A DNA stretch of 64,000 nucleotides from Staphylococcus canis. Its GTDB lineage: Bacteria > Bacillota > Bacilli > Staphylococcales > Staphylococcaceae. Every line of letters begins with the position of its first letter. Within the stretch, counting starts at the first letter, position 1. The notes under the pieces were generated by a model. That model saw only the letters and a list, made by a program, of their open reading frames with translations, was not told the DNA's origin and ran no database searches. A program made the position numbers and the translations under genes. The stretch covers positions 1 to 64,000 of the forward strand of contig NZ_JABANU010000014.1 in assembly GCF_016238445.1 (NCBI RefSeq), given 5' to 3'. Below are positions 1-6,804 of the stretch, in pieces.

Positions 1-9
1 TTTTCATCT

Positions 10-179
10 TTAATGTTAAGTGTTTTTAATATAAAATAATTCATGGACGCATGATCTCCTTTATTATGGTTTTGGCACTTTTAATAATAGAGGTCATTGC
101 GTCTTTTTGCATCTAAAAAGTAAAAAAATTGGACAAGCAACATTTATAATTAAATGTCACCAGTCCGATTTATTATAGA
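10..179 (+). repeat. Structured intergenic repeat, copy 1 of 3
   Basis: About 165 bp that recurs almost unchanged at 20250-20418 and 20916-21078, in the same orientation. It holds a long imperfect stem (46-66 with 82-103, arms beginning GACGC and ending GCGTC) followed by a T run at 104-108, then a second hairpin (about 129-169, arms around an ACATTTA/TAAATGT core). It contains no conserved reading frame. It could be a MITE-like element or a mobile terminator. I do not recognise the family. Confidence 0.85.
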
Positions 180-189
180 GCCTTTAAAA

Positions 190-237
190 TTAAAACAGGA
201 AGATTTTTTATTTTTCATCATGAAAATCTTCCTGTTT
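190..237. terminator. Probable bidirectional terminator hairpin
   Basis: Perfect inverted repeat with arms AAAACAGGAAGATTTT and its complement around a short T-rich loop, with A and T runs on the two sides. It lies just after repeat copy 1. It may end a plus-strand gene outside the window, or minus-strand readthrough from comK. Confidence 0.6.
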
Positions 238-376
238 TCGGTTCTGAGACACATTAATGTCCCACCCCCTATCATACGGTAAAATATACTATCTTTAAAT
301 TTGGATTCAACATCTTTATGAGGTGCTTGTCATATATCTCAAATAGTTAACTAATATTATATTCATCGCCCATTCA

Positions 377-482
377 ACATAAAAAGAGTATTCAAATGAT
401 CCCTTAAATATTCCCAATACCTCAATCTTTATTACTTCAAATTGTTGTGTTAGTTTAATACCTAATATCATCTGAATACTCT
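377..482 (-). terminator. Long-range hairpin after comK, probable terminator
   Basis: A 16 bp inverted repeat (arms at 385-400 and 467-482, core GAGTATTCA/TGAATACTC, one wobble pair) encloses about 66 nt. On the minus strand the second arm runs straight into a T run. It begins about 25 nt beyond the comK stop codon, so it most likely terminates comK. The large loop is unusual for an intrinsic terminator. Confidence 0.5.
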
Positions 483-506
483 AAAATATGCTATTTAATG
501 ATTATT

Positions 507-1118
507 TTAAAAAATAAAATCCTCGTCATCAAATCTCTTTTTCAACTTCTCGAACTTCACCTTTTCAATCAGTGCATATCGTGCCATCGCATCAAATAGT
601 TTAAATGTCGGCGCTTCATAATCCACTGGCTTATCCGGATCTGCCTTTTTAATGGACATTTCACGATGCATTAAAAAATGAAAGTACGTACAATTCAACA
701 TCTGATGTTTCAGACTATGGTAAGACACATTAATAATCACAGACTCATCGTTAACAAAAATAATTTTTGTTCTTGTTCCTTTTAATGGTTTTATCTTTCT
801 TACAAAAAATGGATTAATCCAACAATTATCTGATACTCGATCCGAATGTGTTGGAAACAGATAGATAGCAAAGAGAGGTGCGACTAAAATTGGTGATTTA
901 TTAGAAATCCCACTAATCATTTTCGTTTGGCTTTTCCTGTTACTGTATGAGTCACCATAAAAACGACAGCTACGTTCCATCACCTTTTGAACTGGTAAAT
1001 CAATAATAGTTTTACTACCATCGAATTGCCATACCTCTGTAATTTGATTGTTGTTTTTTTCCTTAGGAATTAAAATCATGTCAGATGACTTGATTGCTCG
1101 GTTATTATCTTTTAACAT
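507..1118 (-). CDS. comK: Competence transcription factor ComK
   Basis: Protein of 203 aa matching the ComK family along its length, with the family blocks RSCRFYGDSY (about residues 49-58), ISGISNKSPILVAP and FPTHSDR. ComK binds AT-rich DNA and activates late competence genes. In S. aureus its expression is normally low and depends on SigH or phase variation. The neighbours (an IDEAL-domain gene and lplA) are the same as around S. aureus comK. The start is preceded by AAGGAGG. A sigma-A promoter lies about 100 nt upstream, leaving a structured 5' leader. CoiA and MecA, also tied to competence, are encoded further along this window. The reading frame appears intact. Confidence 0.93.
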   Translation of the reverse strand: MLKDNNRAIKSSDMILIPKEKNNNQITEVWQFDGSKTIIDLPVQKVMERSCRFYGDSYSNRKSQTKMISGISNKSPILVAPLFAIYLFPTHSDRVSDNCWINPFFVRKIKPLKGTRTKIIFVNDESVIINVSYHSLKHQMLNCTYFHFLMHREMSIKKADPDKPVDYEAPTFKLFDAMARYALIEKVKFEKLKKRFDDEDFIF

Positions 1119-1248
1119 GTTTAATCCTCCTTATAAAAATTTTATTAAAGTACGAAATATATGTAACATATTTTTATCTCATCACTTTATTTTTCGTACA
1201 ACAACCTCTATCTAAACTTAATTATATGCTAAATTTTGAATTAGTCAA
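1119..1248 (-). promoter_or_regulatory. comK promoter and structured 5' leader
   Basis: On the minus strand TTGACT (1243-1248) and TATAAT (1221-1226) are 16 bp apart, a good sigma-A promoter. The predicted leader is about 95 nt and contains an inverted repeat, GTACGAAA ... TTTCGTAC (1150-1199), with a smaller stem inside, just upstream of the AAGGAGG ribosome-binding site. Regulation through this leader is inference. Confidence 0.6.
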
Positions 1249-1326
1249 CATACTTATAGAATAAATTTAACTACATCATTACTTTTTTCATCATATAGAC
1301 AAAACTTAAAAAATTCAGAAAACTTA

Positions 1327-1355
1327 TTGCAATTTTCTTTTTCATTCGTTATACT
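1327..1355 (+). promoter_or_regulatory. Sigma-A promoter of the IDEAL-domain gene
   Basis: TTGCAA (1327-1332) and TATACT (1350-1355) are separated by 17 bp, upstream of the plus-strand gene at 1404. It is divergent from the comK promoter, so the 285 bp gap 1119-1403 holds two back-to-back promoters. Confidence 0.65.
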
Positions 1356-1403
1356 GTTAAATAACTTATCACTCATAAGAAATAATATAGAGGAGCGATT
1401 AAA

Positions 1404-1622
1404 ATGAAAAAACAAGCACATTTAAAAAATTATATTCATACTAATCCAATGCAAGTTGTAAATCAGCTTGGCGCTGAAATGATTATTGAAGATGCACTTA
1501 AAAATCAAAGAAAGAATGAGCTAAAAGCTTTAATCGATGAAGCTTTGATTCATAAAAATGAGCAGGAGTTTAACATGTATACAGAAGAATATATTCAATT
1601 GGAGGTTCAAAACGTTGGTTAA
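1404..1622 (+). CDS. IDEAL domain-containing small protein
   Basis: A 72 aa cytosolic protein whose centre contains the IDEAL motif (ALIDEALIHKNEQEF, about residues 42-56). This short helical module occurs in several Firmicutes proteins of unknown role. It starts at ATG behind GAGGAGCG. It stands alone between the divergent comK and a terminator shared with lplA, the same setting as in S. aureus. A link to competence control is suggested only by position. There is no signal peptide or membrane segment. Confidence 0.8.
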   Translation: MKKQAHLKNYIHTNPMQVVNQLGAEMIIEDALKNQRKNELKALIDEALIHKNEQEFNMYTEEYIQLEVQNVG

Positions 1623-1642
1623 TTCCTGTTGGCATTCCAGAC

Positions 1643-1694
1643 TAAAATAAGTAGGACTCATGATTCTAATGAATACGAGCCCTACTTATTTTTA
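1643..1694. terminator. Bidirectional terminator between IDEAL gene and lplA
   Basis: Inverted repeat with arms AAAATAAGTAGG.CTC and its complement, ending in T runs on both strands. It lies between the ends of two convergent genes. Confidence 0.75.
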
Positions 1695-2684
1695 TACCAT
1701 TAAACTAATAATGTCTTCGCGATTAATATCACCAAAGTAATGATACATATCAAATGATGCTAACGCTTCTTGAATCGCTTCTTTTTGATGTGATACATCT
1801 TCAAGTGCATATTCTAAATCTGAAACGTCACCTTCACCAAAGAAATCTCCAAATATTTTCGCATGCACGATGCGTCCCTTTTTTACATCCAACTTAATTT
1901 GCACAAAGCCTTTTTCAAATTTTTGTTCACGTTCGAAATTATATTTTGGATTTTTTCCGTAATTCCAATTCCATGTTCGATATTTTTGATTACTTAATGC
2001 TTCGATATTTTTCCAATCCTCATCAGTTAAAATAAATTGTTCGACATCCTCGTCGCCAAATATTTGTTTAAGTATTTTTTTCTTAAACGTTTCAATATCA
2101 ATTGGATGCTCTAAAAATTCTTGAATATTGGCAACACGTTTTCTAACTGATTTGATACCCTTAGATTGAATTTTTGCAGGGTTTACACGTAATGCATTTT
2201 GAACTTCATCCAAATCACTGTTTAACATTAACGTACCATGGCTGAACATTCGATCCTTAACTTTAACCATAGCATTACCTGAAATTTTAGCTTGTCCTAC
2301 TTGAATGTCATTGCGACCTGAGAGTTCTGCGTTTACTCCCATATCATTTAAAGCTTTGACAATCGGCTCTGTGAATTTTTTAAAATTATGAAAGCTGTCA
2401 CCATCATCTTTTGTTACAAAACTAAAATTGAGATTTCCAAAGTCATGATAAACTGCACCACCACCTGAAATACGTCTCACTACATCAATATTATGCTTTT
2501 CAATGTACGGTTGATATACTTCTTCAATCGTATTTTGATTTTTGCCGACGATAATAGATGGTCTATTAATATAAAATAAAAAGTAACTTTCACCATCATC
2601 CATTGGAACATTTTTTAACACGTACTCTTCCATAGCTAGATTAATCGTTGGATCTGTGTGATTATGATTATCAATAAACTTCAT
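1692..2684 (-). CDS. lplA: Lipoate-protein ligase A
   Basis: Protein of 330 aa very close to S. aureus LplA1. It activates free lipoate with ATP and attaches it to lysines of lipoyl-domain proteins such as GcvH and the E2 subunits of 2-oxoacid dehydrogenases. Visible landmarks are RRISGGGAVYHD (about residues 70-81), the binding-site lysine stretch QAKISGNAM (about 131-139), and a C-terminal lipoate-ligase accessory domain (about 250-330). The ATG is preceded by AAAAAGGAG. Stand-alone gene with a shared terminator at its 3' end. Confidence 0.94.
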   Translation of the reverse strand: MKFIDNHNHTDPTINLAMEEYVLKNVPMDDGESYFLFYINRPSIIVGKNQNTIEEVYQPYIEKHNIDVVRRISGGGAVYHDFGNLNFSFVTKDDGDSFHNFKKFTEPIVKALNDMGVNAELSGRNDIQVGQAKISGNAMVKVKDRMFSHGTLMLNSDLDEVQNALRVNPAKIQSKGIKSVRKRVANIQEFLEHPIDIETFKKKILKQIFGDEDVEQFILTDEDWKNIEALSNQKYRTWNWNYGKNPKYNFEREQKFEKGFVQIKLDVKKGRIVHAKIFGDFFGEGDVSDLEYALEDVSHQKEAIQEALASFDMYHYFGDINREDIISLMV

Positions 2685-2870
2685 TATACAATGCTCCTTT
2701 TTAATATAGTTCTATATCAGTTATGCTATATTTATTGAGTTTTTTCCAATATTTCAACTTCAATAGTGTTAGAATGTGTCGATATAGCAAAATAAAGCAT
2801 AAATTGTTTATTTAAATTGTAAATTTTAGTACAATATATGCTAGTTCATTTTCTTGAGGGGGTATTGTAT

Positions 2871-3056
2871 ATGACAATAGCTGAAGTTGGAGATATCGTA
2901 GAATTTCACGATGGTATTCGTGGTAAAGTCGAAAAAATAAATGACAATTCGGTCATTGTAGACTTAACAATCATGGAAAACTTTAATGATTTAGACTTAC
3001 CAGAAAAAACGGTAATTAATCATAAACGATACAAAATTGTAGAACAAAAAGGATAA
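2871..3056 (+). CDS. DUF2187 family protein (YkvS-like)
   Basis: A 61 aa protein with a small KOW/SH3-like beta fold (DVIEFHDGIRG-type pattern followed by VEKINDNSVIVDLT). The chosen ATG sits 8 nt after GAGGGGG. The reading frame is open upstream to 2838, but that would put the ribosome-binding site inside the gene. Function is unknown. It is followed after 6 nt by the membrane protein gene at 3063, so the two are probably co-transcribed. The GGGGGUAU around the ribosome-binding site is complementary to part of the RsaE sRNA found in this window. Confidence 0.8.
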   Translation: MTIAEVGDIVEFHDGIRGKVEKINDNSVIVDLTIMENFNDLDLPEKTVINHKRYKIVEQKG

Positions 3057-3062
3057 TTGCTT

Positions 3063-3665
3063 ATGAGAAAGATTAACAAGCCACTCCTATGGTTTATTTT
3101 AAGCTTTATCGTTTTTCATATTATTTTGCTTATCATGTGGGGTGAGCAAGGTGTTTATTGGCAATTATATACTGGAATCATGCTTATTGCAGCGATTAGC
3201 TATGTCTTTTATCAAAGAGACTTAACATCTAAACGCTTACTCACATCCATTGCGACTGGCCTTGGAACAGGACTTGTTCTTGTATTCATTCAATTCATAT
3301 TCACGTGGTTAACACAAGATTTGACTTATCAAGCTTTGATTAAACAACTATCACGTACTGGTGTTTATTTTAAATGGCAAATGCTTGTAACACTGCTTAT
3401 AGTCATGCCGTGTCATGAATTATATATTCGTTCAATATTACAAAAGCACCTAACTTTAATCACAAATCATGCTTGGATAGGGATTCTTGTAAGTGCCTTA
3501 TTATCAAGTTCATTTTTTATTTACCTTGATCGTTGGTGGATTGTTATCTTCATTTTTGTCTGTCAACTTGTGTTAGGACTAAGTTATGCATTAACACGCC
3601 GTATTATCACGACTTCAATTGCTCAAATTGTAGCAGTAGTGATTTTATTGATCGTTCATGGTTAA
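3063..3665 (+). CDS. CPBP family intramembrane protease-like protein, active site degenerate
   Basis: About 200 aa with six or so hydrophobic segments. The position and layout match CPBP (Abi/CAAX-like) membrane proteins, but the first catalytic motif EExxxR reads HELYIR (about residues 118-123), the following FxxxH region reads FFIYLD, and no clear third-motif histidine is seen. It is therefore either a non-catalytic paralogue or a divergent enzyme. Start ATG at 3063 follows AAAAAGGA by 10 nt; a TTG at 3057 is a less likely start. Probably in an operon with the DUF2187 gene. Confidence 0.7.
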   Translation: MRKINKPLLWFILSFIVFHIILLIMWGEQGVYWQLYTGIMLIAAISYVFYQRDLTSKRLLTSIATGLGTGLVLVFIQFIFTWLTQDLTYQALIKQLSRTGVYFKWQMLVTLLIVMPCHELYIRSILQKHLTLITNHAWIGILVSALLSSSFFIYLDRWWIVIFIFVCQLVLGLSYALTRRIITTSIAQIVAVVILLIVHG

Positions 3666-3689
3666 TGAGTATGACGAATAGCATCAAAA

Positions 3690-3740
3690 TAAAGGCTGGG
3701 GTAATCACTTCATAACTTAAAGTGTATCCCAGCCTTTTGT
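3690..3740. terminator. Bidirectional terminator between convergent genes
   Basis: Arms AAAGGCTGGG and CCCAGCCTTT extended by ATCACTT/AAAGTG, with A and T runs outside. It lies between the CPBP-like gene and the minus-strand nucleotidase-like gene. Confidence 0.8.
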
Positions 3741-3750
3741 ATCAAACAAT

Positions 3751-5268
3751 CTAAGTAAATGTTGGACCATGTTCAATCACTATTTGATATTTAGATTGCG
3801 GTATCGTTGAATGCTCTGACAAGTATCCAGCAATTAATTCTGGCATCGATTGTGGGTAGATGTGATGCAATGTCACCTCTTTAAGGATATCGCGATAATT
3901 TCGGTAACAATAATCCGTCATAGCAATACGATAATAATAATCTTGTCTCAAATTAAACTGTATCACGCGTTCATGTACTGGTTTGGACAAATCAACAGTA
4001 TAATCAAAGCCACTCCAAAATAAATATAACGTCGGATCCATATTGTGAACTTTTATTTCATTATCCTCTATAGTAAGATGGGCCACACTTTCTTCAATTA
4101 GCGCTTTAATTTGACTTCCCCGTAAAGTGATATCTATCGGTTTATCTGGATGTGGGTATGCATGATAAATATCTGCGTTTTTCAATTTTCCTTTTAATCC
4201 TTTTGAATTAGGTAAAGGTAAATGTACACATGTTATTTCAGTTTCTGTTGCTTGTGCTATTGTTTCATGGAGCAATCGAATAAATGGATGTTGCTTTGAC
4301 ACCAATTCATGAAATGAATCAAAATGCGCATTTATCGGTGTTTGGGATACCGTTTCATGTTTCCATTTATGAATGGCCTTTCGATCATAATATGTGATAT
4401 CAAGTAATTCCTGTTGTTCATCATATTGCGATAAGTCGATGATTTCTGGTTTCATATTAAGTAATTCATAACTGTTTCGACGCTTTTTAAATGTTGCTTC
4501 GACATGAATGATGTTTTCCGCATTTTGTCCTGCTTGTACAAGTAACGTTTGTCCATCGTGTTCAATCGCTGTTTCATGTTGGTGACCCGTAATAAACAAA
4601 TCTGCTATTCCAATTTGATTCATAATTTCCTCTGCTTGATTGGCATCTTTCATATCTGTTCCTCGACTCATTTTCGATAAGCCACCATGATATAAAACAA
4701 TCAAAAATTCAGGTTCCTCTTTTTCATAAATATAACGAATCCATCGTTTCGCCGAAAATGTTGCTTTTTCAACTGAAACATCTCGTTCCATTTCAATTTG
4801 TTCGTTTCGCATTAACCCTTCTGAAGTGATACCTACTACTGCAATACGTATACCTTCAATATCTTTAATCATATACGGTGTTGAAAAATAAGGCTCTTTC
4901 GTCACTTTATACTCAATATTTGCTGAAAGCCATTGAAAACGCGCAAGTGCTACAGATTTATTTAAAAATGGCAATCCAAATTTAAATTCATTAGCACTGA
5001 CACCACTCGCATCATACTCCAATTCATTCATCAATTTAATCATAGGATGACGTTTATATGGAGCAATCACAGCGTAGTAAAAAGCCGTGATACTGCCTGC
5101 TAAACTACTTCCATTATCGAATAGTAGTACATTTTGATGTTGGCGACGCACCTCATCAATATATGTGCCTGCTCTATATATATGAGATGAATTATTCTCA
5201 TTTAATATATGACTATGCATATCAGACGTCGCTAAAATATGAATATGTATCGTATCATGTTGCGTCAT
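3751..5268 (-). CDS. Bifunctional metallophosphatase/5'-nucleotidase-like protein, degenerate metal site
   Basis: A 505 aa cytosolic protein with no signal peptide. It has an N-terminal calcineurin-like phosphoesterase domain (about 1-270) and a C-terminal 5'-nucleotidase domain (about 330-480), the layout of YunD-type proteins. Retained metal motifs: SDMHSH (D-x-H), YHGG and GHQHE. Altered: the GD motif reads DNGSSLAGS, so the bridging Asp is Ser, and the GNHE motif reads SANEFKFG, so Asn-His became Ala-Asn. Family members hydrolyse nucleotides, UDP-sugars or 2',3'-cyclic phosphates. Activity here is doubtful. Stand-alone gene. Confidence 0.8.
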   Translation of the reverse strand: MTQHDTIHIHILATSDMHSHILNENNSSHIYRAGTYIDEVRRQHQNVLLFDNGSSLAGSITAFYYAVIAPYKRHPMIKLMNELEYDASGVSANEFKFGLPFLNKSVALARFQWLSANIEYKVTKEPYFSTPYMIKDIEGIRIAVVGITSEGLMRNEQIEMERDVSVEKATFSAKRWIRYIYEKEEPEFLIVLYHGGLSKMSRGTDMKDANQAEEIMNQIGIADLFITGHQHETAIEHDGQTLLVQAGQNAENIIHVEATFKKRRNSYELLNMKPEIIDLSQYDEQQELLDITYYDRKAIHKWKHETVSQTPINAHFDSFHELVSKQHPFIRLLHETIAQATETEITCVHLPLPNSKGLKGKLKNADIYHAYPHPDKPIDITLRGSQIKALIEESVAHLTIEDNEIKVHNMDPTLYLFWSGFDYTVDLSKPVHERVIQFNLRQDYYYRIAMTDYCYRNYRDILKEVTLHHIYPQSMPELIAGYLSEHSTIPQSKYQIVIEHGPTFT

Positions 5269-5363
5269 ATACCCTCACCCCTGTCTTTGTTACACTCATT
5301 CTAACATATGACTGACCATCAAGTAGCCTTAAAGGTGTCAAAGCGCTTTCTTAGATTCAAAAG

Positions 5364-5408
5364 CAAAAAGGATGAAATCTACACAGTTGGTAGGTATTCA
5401 TCCTTTTA
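5364..5408 (-). terminator. Terminator of htrA-ktrD
   Basis: Minus-strand arms AAAAGGATGAA and TTTCATCCTTTT followed by T-rich sequence, starting about 22 nt past the ktrD stop codon. Confidence 0.75.
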
Positions 5409-5429
5409 CTCATTTGGAATATGGTATGA

Positions 5430-6788
5430 TTAACCAATTTGAATGCTTTCTTTTGGATAATGGAACTTAGCAGGCTCTCGATTCCCACTAATCATAATGA
5501 TAAATGATATCAAGCCGACTCGTCCGATAAACATTAAAACCATAAGTACGCATTTAGAAACATTAGTTAAATCAGACGTAATCCCAGTTGATAATCCACA
5601 GGTTCCGAACGCAGACATCACTTCAAAATAAATTTTAATAAACGGCATACCTGAGCCTTCATTAATCATCATAATAAATGTTCCTAAGAAGACTAAGAAA
5701 ATTGCGATGATAAATACCGCAAATGATCGCTGAATATCTTGGGAGTGAATTTCACGGTTAAATACTTTAATCGATGAACGTTCTGCGTTTGGTTTATAGT
5801 TAATTATAAACAATATTAAAATCGCAAATGTAGTCGTTCTGATACCACCACCGACAGAGCTTGGAGAAGATCCAATAAACATAAGTGCACCTAAAAATAG
5901 ATTCGTAGCGTCTGAAAATTGAGAGACATCAAAGGTTTGGAGACCAGCACTTCTCGTTGTCACTGATTGGAACATGCTATAAAATAATATTTTGTGCCAT
6001 GACTCATTTACAAATACACCGCGACTTTCTATTAATAAAATCCCTAGTATACCACCCACTAATATAATCAGATAAGTCACTGTAGTCACTTTAGCAAAAA
6101 GCGTAAATCTAAAATTAGGTATTTTATTTTTAATGTAAGCTTTAATTTCTAACAGAACTGGAAAGCCAATAGATCCTAATATGATTAACATCATAACAAT
6201 CGTTTGTACAAAATAATCATTTGCATAAGGTATCAGAGACTCTCCTGTAATATCTAACCCACCATTAGTCGTTGCTGAGATAGATACAAAGACACCTTGT
6301 AATACTGCAGATTCAATATTATGAAGATCTCGATAAAAATAGAAAGTCAAAAAGAGCGCTCCGACCAGTTCAATCACCAAAATTGTACGTACAATATCTA
6401 GAATCAGCTGTACTGTCCCACTCATTTTATCCCTATTATTATCAAGCATAATTAATTGTCTTTCCCGAATACCAATCCGTTTTCCTAATACAACCCATAA
6501 CAATGTACCTATCGCCATAACACCGATGCCGCCAATATTTAAAATAATTAAAATAATAATATATCCAAAAGCACTGTATGTTTCAGAAATATTAACAGGT
6601 GTAAGACCTGTAACACTCACACCAGAAACTGCAACAAACAATGTATCGATAGGTTTAACCGTTACACCAGGTTTATGAACCCCTGGTAAATTAAGTAATA
6701 AAAAAGCACCTATAATCGCTACAATATAGTACATCACTATCCCTTGTTGCGGACTTGCTTTTTTTAATAATTGTTGAACAATCGACAT
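5430..6788 (-). CDS. ktrD: KtrB/KtrD-type potassium uptake membrane subunit, probably KtrD
   Basis: A 452 aa membrane protein of the TrkH/KtrB superfamily: four M1-P-M2 repeats, each with its selectivity-filter glycine motif (TGLTP, NGGLD, SAGLQ and CGLST). It forms the ion-conducting dimer that works with a cytosolic RCK subunit (KtrA/KtrC, not in this window) for Na+-dependent K+ uptake. S. aureus has two such subunits, and the one beside htrA is, as I recall, KtrD, which is why I prefer that name over KtrB. It starts 16 nt after the htrA stop codon, so the two are probably co-transcribed. Confidence 0.85.
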   Translation of the reverse strand: MSIVQQLLKKASPQQGIVMYYIVAIIGAFLLLNLPGVHKPGVTVKPIDTLFVAVSGVSVTGLTPVNISETYSAFGYIIILIILNIGGIGVMAIGTLLWVVLGKRIGIRERQLIMLDNNRDKMSGTVQLILDIVRTILVIELVGALFLTFYFYRDLHNIESAVLQGVFVSISATTNGGLDITGESLIPYANDYFVQTIVMMLIILGSIGFPVLLEIKAYIKNKIPNFRFTLFAKVTTVTYLIILVGGILGILLIESRGVFVNESWHKILFYSMFQSVTTRSAGLQTFDVSQFSDATNLFLGALMFIGSSPSSVGGGIRTTTFAILILFIINYKPNAERSSIKVFNREIHSQDIQRSFAVFIIAIFLVFLGTFIMMINEGSGMPFIKIYFEVMSAFGTCGLSTGITSDLTNVSKCVLMVLMFIGRVGLISFIIMISGNREPAKFHYPKESIQIG

Positions 6789-6804
6789 CTTCTCACCCTA
6801 TCGT

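Noticed and set aside
240-275. Short dyad GACACATTAATGTC after repeat copy 1
   Set aside because: Resembles a degenerate scrap of common staphylococcal intergenic sequence; too short to assign.
385-482. CRISPR-like repeat pair
   Set aside because: Only one inverted pair, with no array of direct repeats or spacers; explained as a hairpin.
3533-3715. Second frame inside the CPBP-like gene and beyond
   Set aside because: Shadow of the real gene; it runs into the terminator and has unlikely composition.
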